Positions 33,844 through 42,500 of a stretch of 43,351 nucleotides of DNA are shown here, piece by piece. A program made the position numbers and the translations under genes. The notes beneath the pieces were generated by a model. It worked only from the letters and a program-made list of their open reading frames with translations. It was not told the DNA's origin and searched no databases. Numbering within the stretch: position 1 is the stretch's first letter; every line of letters starts with the position of its first letter. The DNA is from an uncultured Parabacteroides sp. (GTDB taxonomy: Bacteria > Bacteroidota > Bacteroidia > Bacteroidales > Tannerellaceae). The stretch spans positions 1 to 43,351 of the forward strand of contig CAAGLQ010000123.1 in the NCBI GenBank assembly GCA_900770835.1. The letters are read 5' to 3'.

Positions 33844-36624
33844 ATGGCTGAGAAAGATACGATTTTCATCAAGGGCGCACGCGTCAACAATTTGAAGAAT
33901 ATAGATGTAGAGATTCCTCGCAATAAGTTTGTAGTCATAACCGGATTATCCGGCAGCGGCAAGTCCTCTTTGGCGTTTGATACCCTCTATGCCGAAGGGC
34001 AACGACGCTATGTGGAGAGTCTTTCTGCCTACGCACGCCAGTTCTTAGGACGAATGAGCAAACCAGAATGCGACTATATCAAAGGATTGCCACCTGCCAT
34101 CGCTATCGAGCAACGGGTGAACACCCGCAACCCTCGTTCCACAGTAGGTACCTCTACCGAGATTTATGAATACCTGCGCCTGCTCTACGCACGCATTGGA
34201 AAGACCATCTCCCCTCGCTCGGGCACGGAGGTCAAGAAGCACCAAGTCAATGATGTGGTCAAAGCGGTGATGCGCTATCCAGAAGGCACCCGTTTCGCCA
34301 TCTTCGCCCCGGTGATCCTACCGGAAGAGCGTTCTTTGAAGGCGCAATTGGAGATCCTGCGGAAAGAGGGCTATGCCCGCCTGTGGGTGAATGGCTTGGT
34401 TTATCGTATTTCGGAGGTTTTGGCCAGCGAAGAACTGCTCTCCTACCCGATCGAGCTGATGATCGATCGACTGACCGTAGCGACTGACCAAGCTTTCCGT
34501 AGCCGACTGGCCGATTCCGTGGAGACTGCCTTCTTCGAGGGACAAGGCAGCTGCTCGTTACGCTTCTTCTTGGAGGAGAAGGTGGAGGCACAGGAGTTCT
34601 CCAAGAAATTCGAGGCCGATGGCCTCACCTTCATCGAGCCGACCGACATGATGTTTAGTTTCAACAATCCGTTGGGAGCCTGCCCGGTATGCGAAGGATT
34701 CGGCAAGATCCTGGGTATCGACGAGCATTTGGTCGTGCCCGACACCAGCCTCTCGGTCTATGAGGGAGCGGTCGTTTGCTGGAAAGGCGAGGTGATGAGC
34801 GAATGGTTGCAAGCTTTCATCCGTGACAGCGAGCCCTACCATTTCCCGATCCATCGCCCCTACTACGAGCTGACCCAGGTGGAGAAAGATCTGCTTTGGC
34901 ATGGCGCACCAGGATTACATGGCATCGACGACTTCTTCAAGTTCGTGGAAGAGAACCTTTATAAAATACAATACCGTGTGATGCAGGCACGCTACCGTGG
35001 GAAGACCACCTGCCCGGCCTGCCACGGCAGCCGCTTGAAGCCGGAGGCGCTCTATGTGCGAGTAGGCGGCAAGAACATCGCAGAGATTGTCTCCTTGCCG
35101 GTCAGCGAGGCCAAACGCTTCTTTGATGACCTGACTTTAGACGAGACAGATGCAGCCATCGCCAAGCGGTTGCTCACGGAGATCAAGAGCCGTCTGCAAT
35201 TCCTGTTGGATGTAGGCTTGGGTTACCTCACCTTAGACCGCCTCTCCTCTACCCTCTCCGGCGGTGAGAGCCAACGCATCAACTTGGCCACCTCGTTAGG
35301 TAGCAGCTTGGTGGGCAGTCTCTACATCCTTGACGAGCCAAGTATCGGTCTCCATTCCCGTGACACCGATCGCTTGATTCATGTATTACGACAGCTGCAG
35401 GCCTTGGGCAACACTGTCGTAGTCGTAGAGCATGACGAGGAGATCATCCGGGCCGCCGATTACATCATCGACATTGGCCCGAAAGCGGGCAGATTAGGCG
35501 GTCAGGTAGTCTATCAAGGCGATGTCAACCACCTGCGTCTTTGCAGCGACAGCCATACCGTGCGCTACCTGACGGGCGAGGAGCAGATCGAGCTGCCCGC
35601 CTATCGTCGTCCGTGGAATAACTTCATCGAGGTGAAAGGCGCTCGCATGAACAACCTGAAAGGGATCAACGTCAAGTTCCCCTTAAACGTGATGACGGTT
35701 GTGACCGGCGTCAGCGGCTCCGGCAAGAGCTCGTTAGTGCGAGGTATCTTCTATGAGGGAGTGAAGCGGCTGCTGGATGACGCCCGGCTATCCGTTGAGT
35801 GCAGCGGCATCGAGGGCGACCTGAAAATGATCAGCGATGTGGAATATGTCGATCAGAACTCTATCGGAAAGAGCTCCCGCTCCAACCCGGTGACCTACAT
35901 CGGTGCCTACGACGAGATCCGCAAGCTCTTCGCCGAGCAGGCACTCTCCAAGCAGATGGGCTACAACGCCGCCTATTTCTCGTTCAACAAAGAGGGCGGT
36001 CGCTGCGAGGAGTGCAAGGGAGAGGGAAAGATCACGGTCGAGATGCAGTTCATGGCCGACATCACCCTGGAGTGCGAGGCCTGCCACGGCAAGCGGTTCA
36101 AGCAGGAGGTTCTGGACGTGGAATACCGAGGAAAGAATATCTACGACCTATTGGAGATGACCGTCAATCAAGCCATCGAGTTCTTCGCCGAGGGAAAGGA
36201 CACGCAAGCCAAGAAGATCATCAAACGTCTGCAACCGTTGCAGGATGTAGGCTTGGGCTATATCAAGTTGGGGCAAACCTCCTCCACGCTTTCCGGCGGA
36301 GAGAACCAGCGGGTGAAATTGGCTTACTATTTAGGGCAGGAGAAACAACAGCCTACGCTGTTCATTTTCGATGAACCGACCACCGGCCTGCATTTCCATG
36401 ACATCAAGACGCTGTTGAAGGCCTTCAATGCCCTGCTTGACAAAGGCCATTCTATTGTGATCGTAGAACATAATTTGGATGTGATCAAATGCGCGGATTA
36501 TGTGATCGACTTAGGTCCGGAGGGTGGTAAAGCCGGCGGGCAGTTAGTGTGTGCCGGAACACCGGAGGAGGTCGCCGCATGCGAGACCTCCTATACCGGT
36601 CATTTCCTGAGCGCAAAACTCTGA
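33844..36624 (+). CDS. uvrA: UvrABC excision nuclease subunit A
   Basis: 926 residues, full length. It is the damage-recognition ATPase of nucleotide excision repair. It has two ABC modules: Walker A GLSGSGKSS at residues 34-42 with signature LSGGESQRI, and GVSGSGKSS with LSGGENQRV in the second half. Zinc-module cysteines are present in CPVCEGFG and CPACHGSRL, and in CEECKGEG and CEACHGKRF. The start at MAEKDTIF fits the family; the frame upstream is not conserved. The short segment after RIGKTI reads SPRSGTEV where many other phyla have a CPxC-like pair. It converges on galM with a single base between the two genes. Confidence 0.97.
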   Translation: MAEKDTIFIKGARVNNLKNIDVEIPRNKFVVITGLSGSGKSSLAFDTLYAEGQRRYVESLSAYARQFLGRMSKPECDYIKGLPPAIAIEQRVNTRNPRSTVGTSTEIYEYLRLLYARIGKTISPRSGTEVKKHQVNDVVKAVMRYPEGTRFAIFAPVILPEERSLKAQLEILRKEGYARLWVNGLVYRISEVLASEELLSYPIELMIDRLTVATDQAFRSRLADSVETAFFEGQGSCSLRFFLEEKVEAQEFSKKFEADGLTFIEPTDMMFSFNNPLGACPVCEGFGKILGIDEHLVVPDTSLSVYEGAVVCWKGEVMSEWLQAFIRDSEPYHFPIHRPYYELTQVEKDLLWHGAPGLHGIDDFFKFVEENLYKIQYRVMQARYRGKTTCPACHGSRLKPEALYVRVGGKNIAEIVSLPVSEAKRFFDDLTLDETDAAIAKRLLTEIKSRLQFLLDVGLGYLTLDRLSSTLSGGESQRINLATSLGSSLVGSLYILDEPSIGLHSRDTDRLIHVLRQLQALGNTVVVVEHDEEIIRAADYIIDIGPKAGRLGGQVVYQGDVNHLRLCSDSHTVRYLTGEEQIELPAYRRPWNNFIEVKGARMNNLKGINVKFPLNVMTVVTGVSGSGKSSLVRGIFYEGVKRLLDDARLSVECSGIEGDLKMISDVEYVDQNSIGKSSRSNPVTYIGAYDEIRKLFAEQALSKQMGYNAAYFSFNKEGGRCEECKGEGKITVEMQFMADITLECEACHGKRFKQEVLDVEYRGKNIYDLLEMTVNQAIEFFAEGKDTQAKKIIKRLQPLQDVGLGYIKLGQTSSTLSGGENQRVKLAYYLGQEKQQPTLFIFDEPTTGLHFHDIKTLLKAFNALLDKGHSIVIVEHNLDVIKCADYVIDLGPEGGKAGGQLVCAGTPEEVAACETSYTGHFLSAKL

Positions 36625-36625
36625 T

Positions 36626-37774
36626 TTATTTCTGCACAGAGAACTTATAAATGCACTCGCTCTTGTAAGTCTCACCCGGGCGAACCACTACGCTGGGGAA
36701 GTTCGGCTGATTGGGAGAGTCGGGATAGTGCTGCGTCTCTAAGCAGAGCGCGCCACGCCGCGGATACACCACGCCTAACTTACCCGTGTCGCCCGCCTTG
36801 GCCATCATGTTACCCGCATAGAACTGGATACCCGGCTCGTTGGTGTAAACCTCCATCACGATACCGCTTGACGGAGCGACTACCTTGGCAGCCACCTTCG
36901 TGATGTCGCCACCGTTGTTCAACACCCAGTTATGATCGTAGCCACCGCCATAAGCCAACTGCTGGTAGGGGTTGTCGATGTCGTCGCCCACCGTCACTAA
37001 CTGACGCAGATCCATCGGAGTGCCCTCCACCGGCTCAAACACGCCGGTCGGAATTAATGTCTCGTCCACCGCCGTGAAGGTATCGGCGTCGATCATGATC
37101 TGATGATCCAAGATCTGAGAGCCCGGCACACCGGAAAGGTTGAAATAGCTGTGGTTCGTCAGGTTCACCACGGTAGCCTTGTCGGTCGTAGCCTCATAGC
37201 GGATATCAACCGCATTGTCATCGGTCAGCTTGTAGGTCACCTTCACCGAGAGGTTGCCAGGGAAACCAGCCTCGCCGTCCGGAGAGAGATAGGTCAGCTC
37301 CAACGTCTGGTTGTCGATCTGCTTCGCGTCCCAAACCACGGCGTGATAACCCTTCGGGCCTCCATGCAAGCAGTGGCCGTTGTTGTTCTGCGGCAAGTTA
37401 TACTCCGCGCCATCCAACGTAAACTTCGCGTTTGCGATACGGTTGCCATAACGACCGATCAGTCCACCATAGTTATTGTCCGGATTGGCCACATACTGCT
37501 CGATGTTGTCATAGCCCAGCACCACGTCCGTCAGCTCGCCGTTCTTATCCGGCACCATGACAGACACCAAGCGACCGCCCCAGTTCGTCACGCAGGCCTC
37601 TGCACCCTGTTGATTGGTCAAAACATACAAAGCGGTCGGTTTACCATCGACCTCAGACACGAATTTCGCCTTATCCAGGCCGGAAAGCGTTGTTTCTGCC
37701 ACCTCTTGTTTCTCTGCGCCACCACACGCCGCCAACAGGCAAAGCGTCATGACTGCCATACAAAGTTTCTTCAT
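36626..37774 (-). CDS. galM: Aldose 1-epimerase lipoprotein
   Basis: 382 residues. A lipobox (LLAAC, Cys17) makes this a lipoprotein, so the enzyme sits outside the cytoplasm, unlike most GalM proteins. It interconverts alpha and beta anomers of galactose or other aldoses. The family motifs GRYGNRIANAKF, NNGHCLHGG (catalytic His) and NLTNHSYFNLSG are present, as is a C-terminal LETQHYPDSPNQPNFPS block with the conserved QhyPdspN. The long region upstream, shared with thyA, holds the 21-22-bp arrays. A role in using host or dietary sugars is inferred. Confidence 0.94.
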   Translation of the reverse strand: MKKLCMAVMTLCLLAACGGAEKQEVAETTLSGLDKAKFVSEVDGKPTALYVLTNQQGAEACVTNWGGRLVSVMVPDKNGELTDVVLGYDNIEQYVANPDNNYGGLIGRYGNRIANAKFTLDGAEYNLPQNNNGHCLHGGPKGYHAVVWDAKQIDNQTLELTYLSPDGEAGFPGNLSVKVTYKLTDDNAVDIRYEATTDKATVVNLTNHSYFNLSGVPGSQILDHQIMIDADTFTAVDETLIPTGVFEPVEGTPMDLRQLVTVGDDIDNPYQQLAYGGGYDHNWVLNNGGDITKVAAKVVAPSSGIVMEVYTNEPGIQFYAGNMMAKAGDTGKLGVVYPRRGALCLETQHYPDSPNQPNFPSVVVRPGETYKSECIYKFSVQK

Positions 37775-37818
37775 TGTCCTTACTGATTTAATGATTGAAA
37801 TATAAATTTATTCGACCG

Positions 37819-37826
37819 CAAAGATA
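37819..37826 (-). promoter_or_regulatory. -7 box (TATCTTTG) for galM
   Basis: Minus-strand TATCTTTG, an exact TAnnTTTG match, 45 nt upstream of the galM start at 37774. Confidence 0.6.
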
Positions 37827-37836
37827 CACAAAAACC

Positions 37837-37848
37837 AAACACGTGTTT
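37837..37848. promoter_or_regulatory. Perfect 12-bp palindrome AAACACGTGTTT
   Basis: The palindrome lies between the expected -33 and -7 elements of the galM promoter on minus, a position suited to a repressor or activator site. No regulator is known for it. Confidence 0.45.
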
Positions 37849-37896
37849 TTACCCCCAAAAAGTATCGGCAGATTTCGTCCGCTTTATAGGCAACAA

Positions 37897-37984
37897 AACT
37901 TCGTTTGGTAAGCACATAAACTTACCGATGCTTGGACAGAAACTTATCGAATGCGCCTCTTAAACTTCAATTCATGACTTGGAT
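37897..37984 (+). repeat. 22-bp periodic array, AACTT core, four units
   Basis: AACTT starts at 37897, 37919, 37941 and 37963, exactly 22 bp apart; the 17 bases between differ. The last unit runs into the 21-bp palindromic array that follows. Its core is the reverse complement of the AAGTT array at 38072. Confidence 0.85.
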
Positions 37985-38063
37985 TTTGTAATCCAAGGCG
38001 TGGATTATATAATCCAAATCATGAACTGTATAATCCAAGGCATGGATTTGAATTTTCCTCGGC
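37980..38063 (+). repeat. 21-bp periodic array of palindromic units (GGATT..AATCC), four units
   Basis: Units begin near 37980, 38001, 38022 and 38043. Consensus GGCATGGATTnTATAATCCAA; AATCCAA falls at 37990, 38011 and 38032, 21 bp apart. Unit two contains the perfect palindrome TGGATTATATAATCCA; unit one can form a 7-bp stem with a 4-nt loop. Units three and four are more degenerate. Confidence 0.8.
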
Positions 38064-38071
38064 ACATAGAT

Positions 38072-38137
38072 AAGTTTATGTCGGGGATCTACTAAGTTTT
38101 GGTGCCGACATCTCTAAGTTTTGCTGGGCAATACCTG
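38072..38137 (+). repeat. 22-bp periodic array, AAGTT core, three units
   Basis: AAGTT starts at 38072, 38094 and 38116, exactly 22 bp apart. Units two and three extend the core to AAGTTTTG. It is the inverted counterpart of the AACTT array at 37897 and ends 45 nt upstream of the thyA -7 box. Confidence 0.8.
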
Positions 38138-38181
38138 GGAGAAATGTGGGGAACCGCAGGCACTACCTCCGAAATAGTTCG

Positions 38182-38189
38182 TATCTTCG
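38182..38189 (+). promoter_or_regulatory. -7 box (TATCTTCG) for thyA-folA
   Basis: TATCTTCG matches the TAnnTTCG variant and ends 18 nt before the thyA start codon at 38208. Confidence 0.55.
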
Positions 38190-38207
38190 CCGTCAAAATG
38201 AAACAAC

Positions 38208-39002
38208 ATGAAACAATATCTTGACCTGCTCGACAGGGTACTTCATGAGGGAGTACATAAAGAAGACCGGACAGGTACCGGCACGATCAGCGTGTTTGGC
38301 CACCAGATGCGCTTCAATTTGGAGGAGGGCTTCCCGCTGCTCACCACCAAAAAACTGCATCTCAAGTCGATCATCTATGAGCTGCTGTGGTTTCTGCGCG
38401 GCGACACAAACGTGCAATACCTGCAGGAGCATGGCGTACGCATCTGGAATGAATGGGCCGACGCCAACGGCGACTTAGGCCATATCTATGGCTATCAATG
38501 GCGCTCTTGGCCAGATTATGACGGCGGAGCGATCGATCAGATCAGCGAAGCGGTAGAAACCATCAAGCATAATCCAGACTCGCGACGCATCATTGTCAGC
38601 GCTTGGAACGTGGCGGATCTGAACAAGATGAATCTGCCTCCGTGCCACGCCTTTTTCCAGTTTTACGTTGCCAATGGCCGACTGAGCTTGCAGCTCTACC
38701 AGCGCAGTGCCGACATCTTCCTCGGCGTGCCGTTCAACATCGCCTCCTATGCCCTATTGCTCCAGATGATGGCGCAGGTGACCGGCTTGAAGGCAGGCGA
38801 TTTCGTACATACCTTGGGCGATGCGCACATCTACAACAACCATTTGGAGCAGGTTAAGCTGCAATTGACGCGTGATCCCCGTCCGCTGCCGCACATGACG
38901 TTGAACCCGGAGGTAAAAAGTATCTTCGACTTTCAGTATGAGGATTTCCAATTGACAGACTATAATCCGCATCCGCACATTAAAGGGGAGGTATCAGTAT
39001 GA
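38208..39002 (+). CDS. thyA: Thymidylate synthase
   Basis: 264 residues, the same size as the enterobacterial enzyme. It methylates dUMP to dTMP using methylene-tetrahydrofolate, producing dihydrofolate. The folate and phosphate loop is HKEDRTGTGTISVFG, the nucleophilic Cys is in NLPPCHAFFQFYV, and RRIIVSAWN and QRSADIFLGVPFNI are also present. Its stop overlaps the folA start by 4 nt (ATGA), so the two are translationally coupled and folA regenerates the cofactor. Confidence 0.97.
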   Translation: MKQYLDLLDRVLHEGVHKEDRTGTGTISVFGHQMRFNLEEGFPLLTTKKLHLKSIIYELLWFLRGDTNVQYLQEHGVRIWNEWADANGDLGHIYGYQWRSWPDYDGGAIDQISEAVETIKHNPDSRRIIVSAWNVADLNKMNLPPCHAFFQFYVANGRLSLQLYQRSADIFLGVPFNIASYALLLQMMAQVTGLKAGDFVHTLGDAHIYNNHLEQVKLQLTRDPRPLPHMTLNPEVKSIFDFQYEDFQLTDYNPHPHIKGEVSV

Positions 39003-39496
39003 ATGTAGCCATTATCGTCGCCATCGCCGAGGGCAATGCCATTGGCAAGGATCAGCAGCTGCTCTGCCACATGCCAGCCGACTTAAAACGGTTCAAGGCA
39101 TTGACCACCGGACATACCATCATCATGGGTCGCAAGACCTTCGAGTCGCTACCGCACGCCCTGCCCAATCGCCGAAATATCGTTTTGTCTTCCCAGCCCA
39201 ATGCCAATTTCCCCGGCTGTGAGGTTTGCGCCTCGCTTCCCGAGGCCTTGGCGCTGTGCGCAGGCGAGGAGGAGGTGTTCATCATCGGAGGTGGACAGGT
39301 CTATCGACAAGCCCTTGCCCTCTCCGATACGTTGTATATCACCCGCATCCACCACGCTTTCCCCGACGCTACCACCTTCTTCCCGGAGCTGGATGCCGCA
39401 CAGTGGGAGGAGACCGAGCGAGAGGAACATCCGGCCGATGAGAAGAATCCCTATCCCTATACTTACGCCAATTACCGCAGGAAAAGGAATTCTTAA
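38999..39496 (+). CDS. folA: Dihydrofolate reductase
   Basis: 165 residues. It reduces the dihydrofolate made by ThyA to tetrahydrofolate with NADPH. The N-terminus NVAIIVAIAEGNAIGKD, the active-site region PADLKRFKALTTGHTIIMGRKTFESL and the cofactor loop VFIIGGGQVYRQAL are the family marks. It starts inside the thyA stop (ATGA overlap). This is the target of trimethoprim; nothing in the sequence shows resistance. Confidence 0.96.
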   Translation: MNVAIIVAIAEGNAIGKDQQLLCHMPADLKRFKALTTGHTIIMGRKTFESLPHALPNRRNIVLSSQPNANFPGCEVCASLPEALALCAGEEEVFIIGGGQVYRQALALSDTLYITRIHHAFPDATTFFPELDAAQWEETEREEHPADEKNPYPYTYANYRRKRNS

Positions 39497-39514
39497 CGGC
39501 ACCTTTACACTTTT

Positions 39515-39560
39515 TTGTGCACACATTGTATCTATGCGAATAGGTAAATGTGTTGCACAA
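39515..39560. repeat. Inverted repeat in the leader of the alpha-2-macroglobulin gene
   Basis: TTGTGCACACA (39515-39525) and TGTGTTGCACAA (39549-39560) are inverted copies with one extra base, separated by 23 nt. It may form a hairpin or a regulator site just ahead of the ATG at 39578. Confidence 0.45.
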
Positions 39561-39577
39561 CTAAAAAGAGAATCATT

Positions 39578-42500
39578 ATGAAGTTAAGCGCAGTGATTAT
39601 TTCTGTATGCATGCTTTGCGGACTCTCCGCAATCGTCGCCTATAGCTGGCCATCCGTTCCCCGAAAGCAGGCAATGGAGCAGCAGGAAGCAGCCAAGCTA
39701 ATTAAAGCGTGGATGACCCGTTCCAAAGAGGCATTGGAGGTGGATACCGACCGCTATCCAGATCTGTTGAAACAGGCGGAGGAGATGGCCGCAACGAACA
39801 ACGATCCGGCCACTACCGCCCTGCTCCACTCCATGATCGCCGAGATGTATCAGCACTATTACAACCAACAGCGTTGGCGTATCGACCAGCGGACACCCTT
39901 GACCGGTTATGTACCTGCCGATTTGCGGGAATGGAGCCGCAACCTCTTCGAGGAAAAGATCACGGAGGAGCTAAGCGCCTCCCTGCAACCAGCCGACAGC
40001 TTGCAGGTCACCCCAACACGCACCTATCAAGCGTTGCTGACCTTGGGAGATGATTCGCCTGCACTGCGCCCTACCCTTTTTGAATTCTTGGCCTATCGAG
40101 CCTTGGAAATCCAGCCCTCAACAGCCATTTATAAAGCATTAATCGCTTTTCAAAATCAGCAGCATCACACGCAAGCGGCATTACTAACCGAGTTGGATCA
40201 GTTGCGTTTCTTGCGAGAGAAGGGGGAATGCTCTGTGGCAGAACAGCAAGCTGCTTTAGAGGCACTCTATCGGGAACAAAAACCGTTGCCTCATGCGGCA
40301 GAGATTGTGATCGCCCTGTATGAAGTGTTGCAGGAACAGACCTATCGCCTCGCTCCGGAAGCACAAGACAGCCTACGCAGCGAGCAGGTACGCCTGTGCC
40401 GGGAAGGCATCGAGCGCTATGCGGATTATCCCCGCACGGCCCTATTACGTAACTATTTAGCGGAGCTGGAGCGCAGTATCCTGCAGGTGACAACCGATCC
40501 GACGGTCTATCCGGGTGGAGAAGCAACGCTACAGTTACAGTATAAACATCTCTCACAAATCACGGTGCGCCTCTACGAGAGCAAACGTTCGCCTGTGGAT
40601 GTAGCGGCGCAAAACCAAACAACAGACAACCACATCTTGGGTCGTTTAGTACAAAGCGAGACCTTCGACTTGAACTGTCCGAACAGCTATACCCAGCTCG
40701 ATACCCTTTTGCGCATTCGCATCGCCGAGCCAGGACTTTATGAATGTCGGGTGAATGCCCAAGGAGGGCTGACCACTGCACTCCCGATCCATGTCAGCCG
40801 ATTGATCGCCCACCATCGGGATCTGCCTAATAAACAACGAGAGGTATGGGTGACCGATTGGAAAACAGGCAAGCCTGTGTCTCACGCAGAGATAGTCTAT
40901 TATGGAGGAAAGCGCAATCAGCTGCAACGCAAAGGCAGTCTGACGACCGACGCACAGGGATTGGCGCAACTACCAACAGACCAAAACTTGCTGGCTATCC
41001 AAGCGATCCTGCCGAACGACACGAAAGGGCGCATCATCCCGCTCTATCCCATTTATACCTCCCGAACCGTCAAGAAGGAGACATCTCGCCTATCGCTTTT
41101 CACCGACCGGGGGCTTTACCGACCCGGACAAACACTCTATTTCAAAGGCATTGCCTACACCGACCATTGGGAGAATGCCCATACGATCGAAGGCAAAGAA
41201 GTTTCCGTCATTCTCTATGATGCCAACCACCAAGAGGTAGCCAAACAGCGGTTCACGGCCAACAGCTATGGCTCGTTTCATGGCGCGTTCACGCTACCGC
41301 AGCAGGGATTGAGCGGCACCTATCAGTTGGTAGCAGGCAACCACGTTCACCCCTTCCGAGTGGAGGAATACAAACGTCCAACCTTCCATGCGGATATTCA
41401 GCCATTACAAGAAGAGGTAGTGTTTGGCGACACGGTGACGTTGACCGGACAGGCCCAAAGCTTCGTCGGTGTGCGATTGACAGAAGGCCAAGTAACCTGG
41501 CGCATCCTGCGTCGTCCCTTCTGGGGATGGCGAGGGACGGAAGGAGAGAGCCAAGTGGCAGAGGGCACTACCTCGCTAAATGCCGAAGGACTTTTCCAGA
41601 TGCGTTTCTGCCTGACCAAACGTCAGCAAACTCCCGTTTGGAACAGCTTTGAGCGCTATGAACTTCAGGCCACCGTGACCGATAGCAAAGGGGAGTCGCA
41701 AGAGACCACCTATGCCTTCAGTGTAGGCGAAAGCAGTTTAGTCTTGCTACCCCAGCTAACGGAGCAGATGGAGAAGGAGCAGGCCAAAATCAGCATTGCC
41801 ATCCGCACCTTGAATGGAGAGAGCTATGCGGGTACCGGACGTTATCAACTTAAAGCACTACAAGTGGTGGATCCGACAGCCGAAACAATCACTTTCCAAG
41901 AGGGAGAGACAGTCTTATCTGGCACCTTCACCGGCGATCAGCCTTTAGAGACCTCGCTTTTGGCCCAATTGCCTTCAGGACGTTATCGCCTTTGCGCCGA
42001 AACAACCGATCGCCAAGGACGCACGAGCCGAAACCAAAGCGATTTCACGCTGTATAGCCGAACCGATAAGTGTCCGCCCTACTTCCTGCATACTTGGTTG
42101 CTCAAGACAAAAACGGAATGTCTGCCGGGAGAAAATGCGGAGCTGGTTTTCGGTACTTCAGACGCTCCTTCCTATATATTATATGAATGGTTCCAAGCGG
42201 ATCAACGCATCCACCAAGAGCTAATCAAGCTCAATCAGGAGAACCGCACCTTCCGCATCCCGTTCAAAGCGGATTATGGAGAGGGGTTGATGGTCTCTTT
42301 CACCTTGGTACATGAAGGGAAGCTCTATGTCGAGCAGGTACCCATCACCCGTCGTATGCCCAACCGAAAGCTGACCGTGAAGCCGATCACCTTCCGCGAT
42401 CGCCTGCGGCCGGGCAGCCAGGAGCATTGGCGTTTTCGCCTGACAGACACCGACTCCTTAACCGTAGAGGCCGAAGCGTTAGCCAGTCTTTATGATGCCT

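Noticed and set aside
34259..34902. Several minus-strand open frames inside uvrA
   Set aside because: They are antisense shadows of a well-conserved gene and lack start signals or known domains.
37897..38137. CRISPR array
   Set aside because: Repeat units are 21-22 bp in total with only a short constant core, there are no 25-40-bp identical repeats with unique spacers, and no cas genes are in the window.
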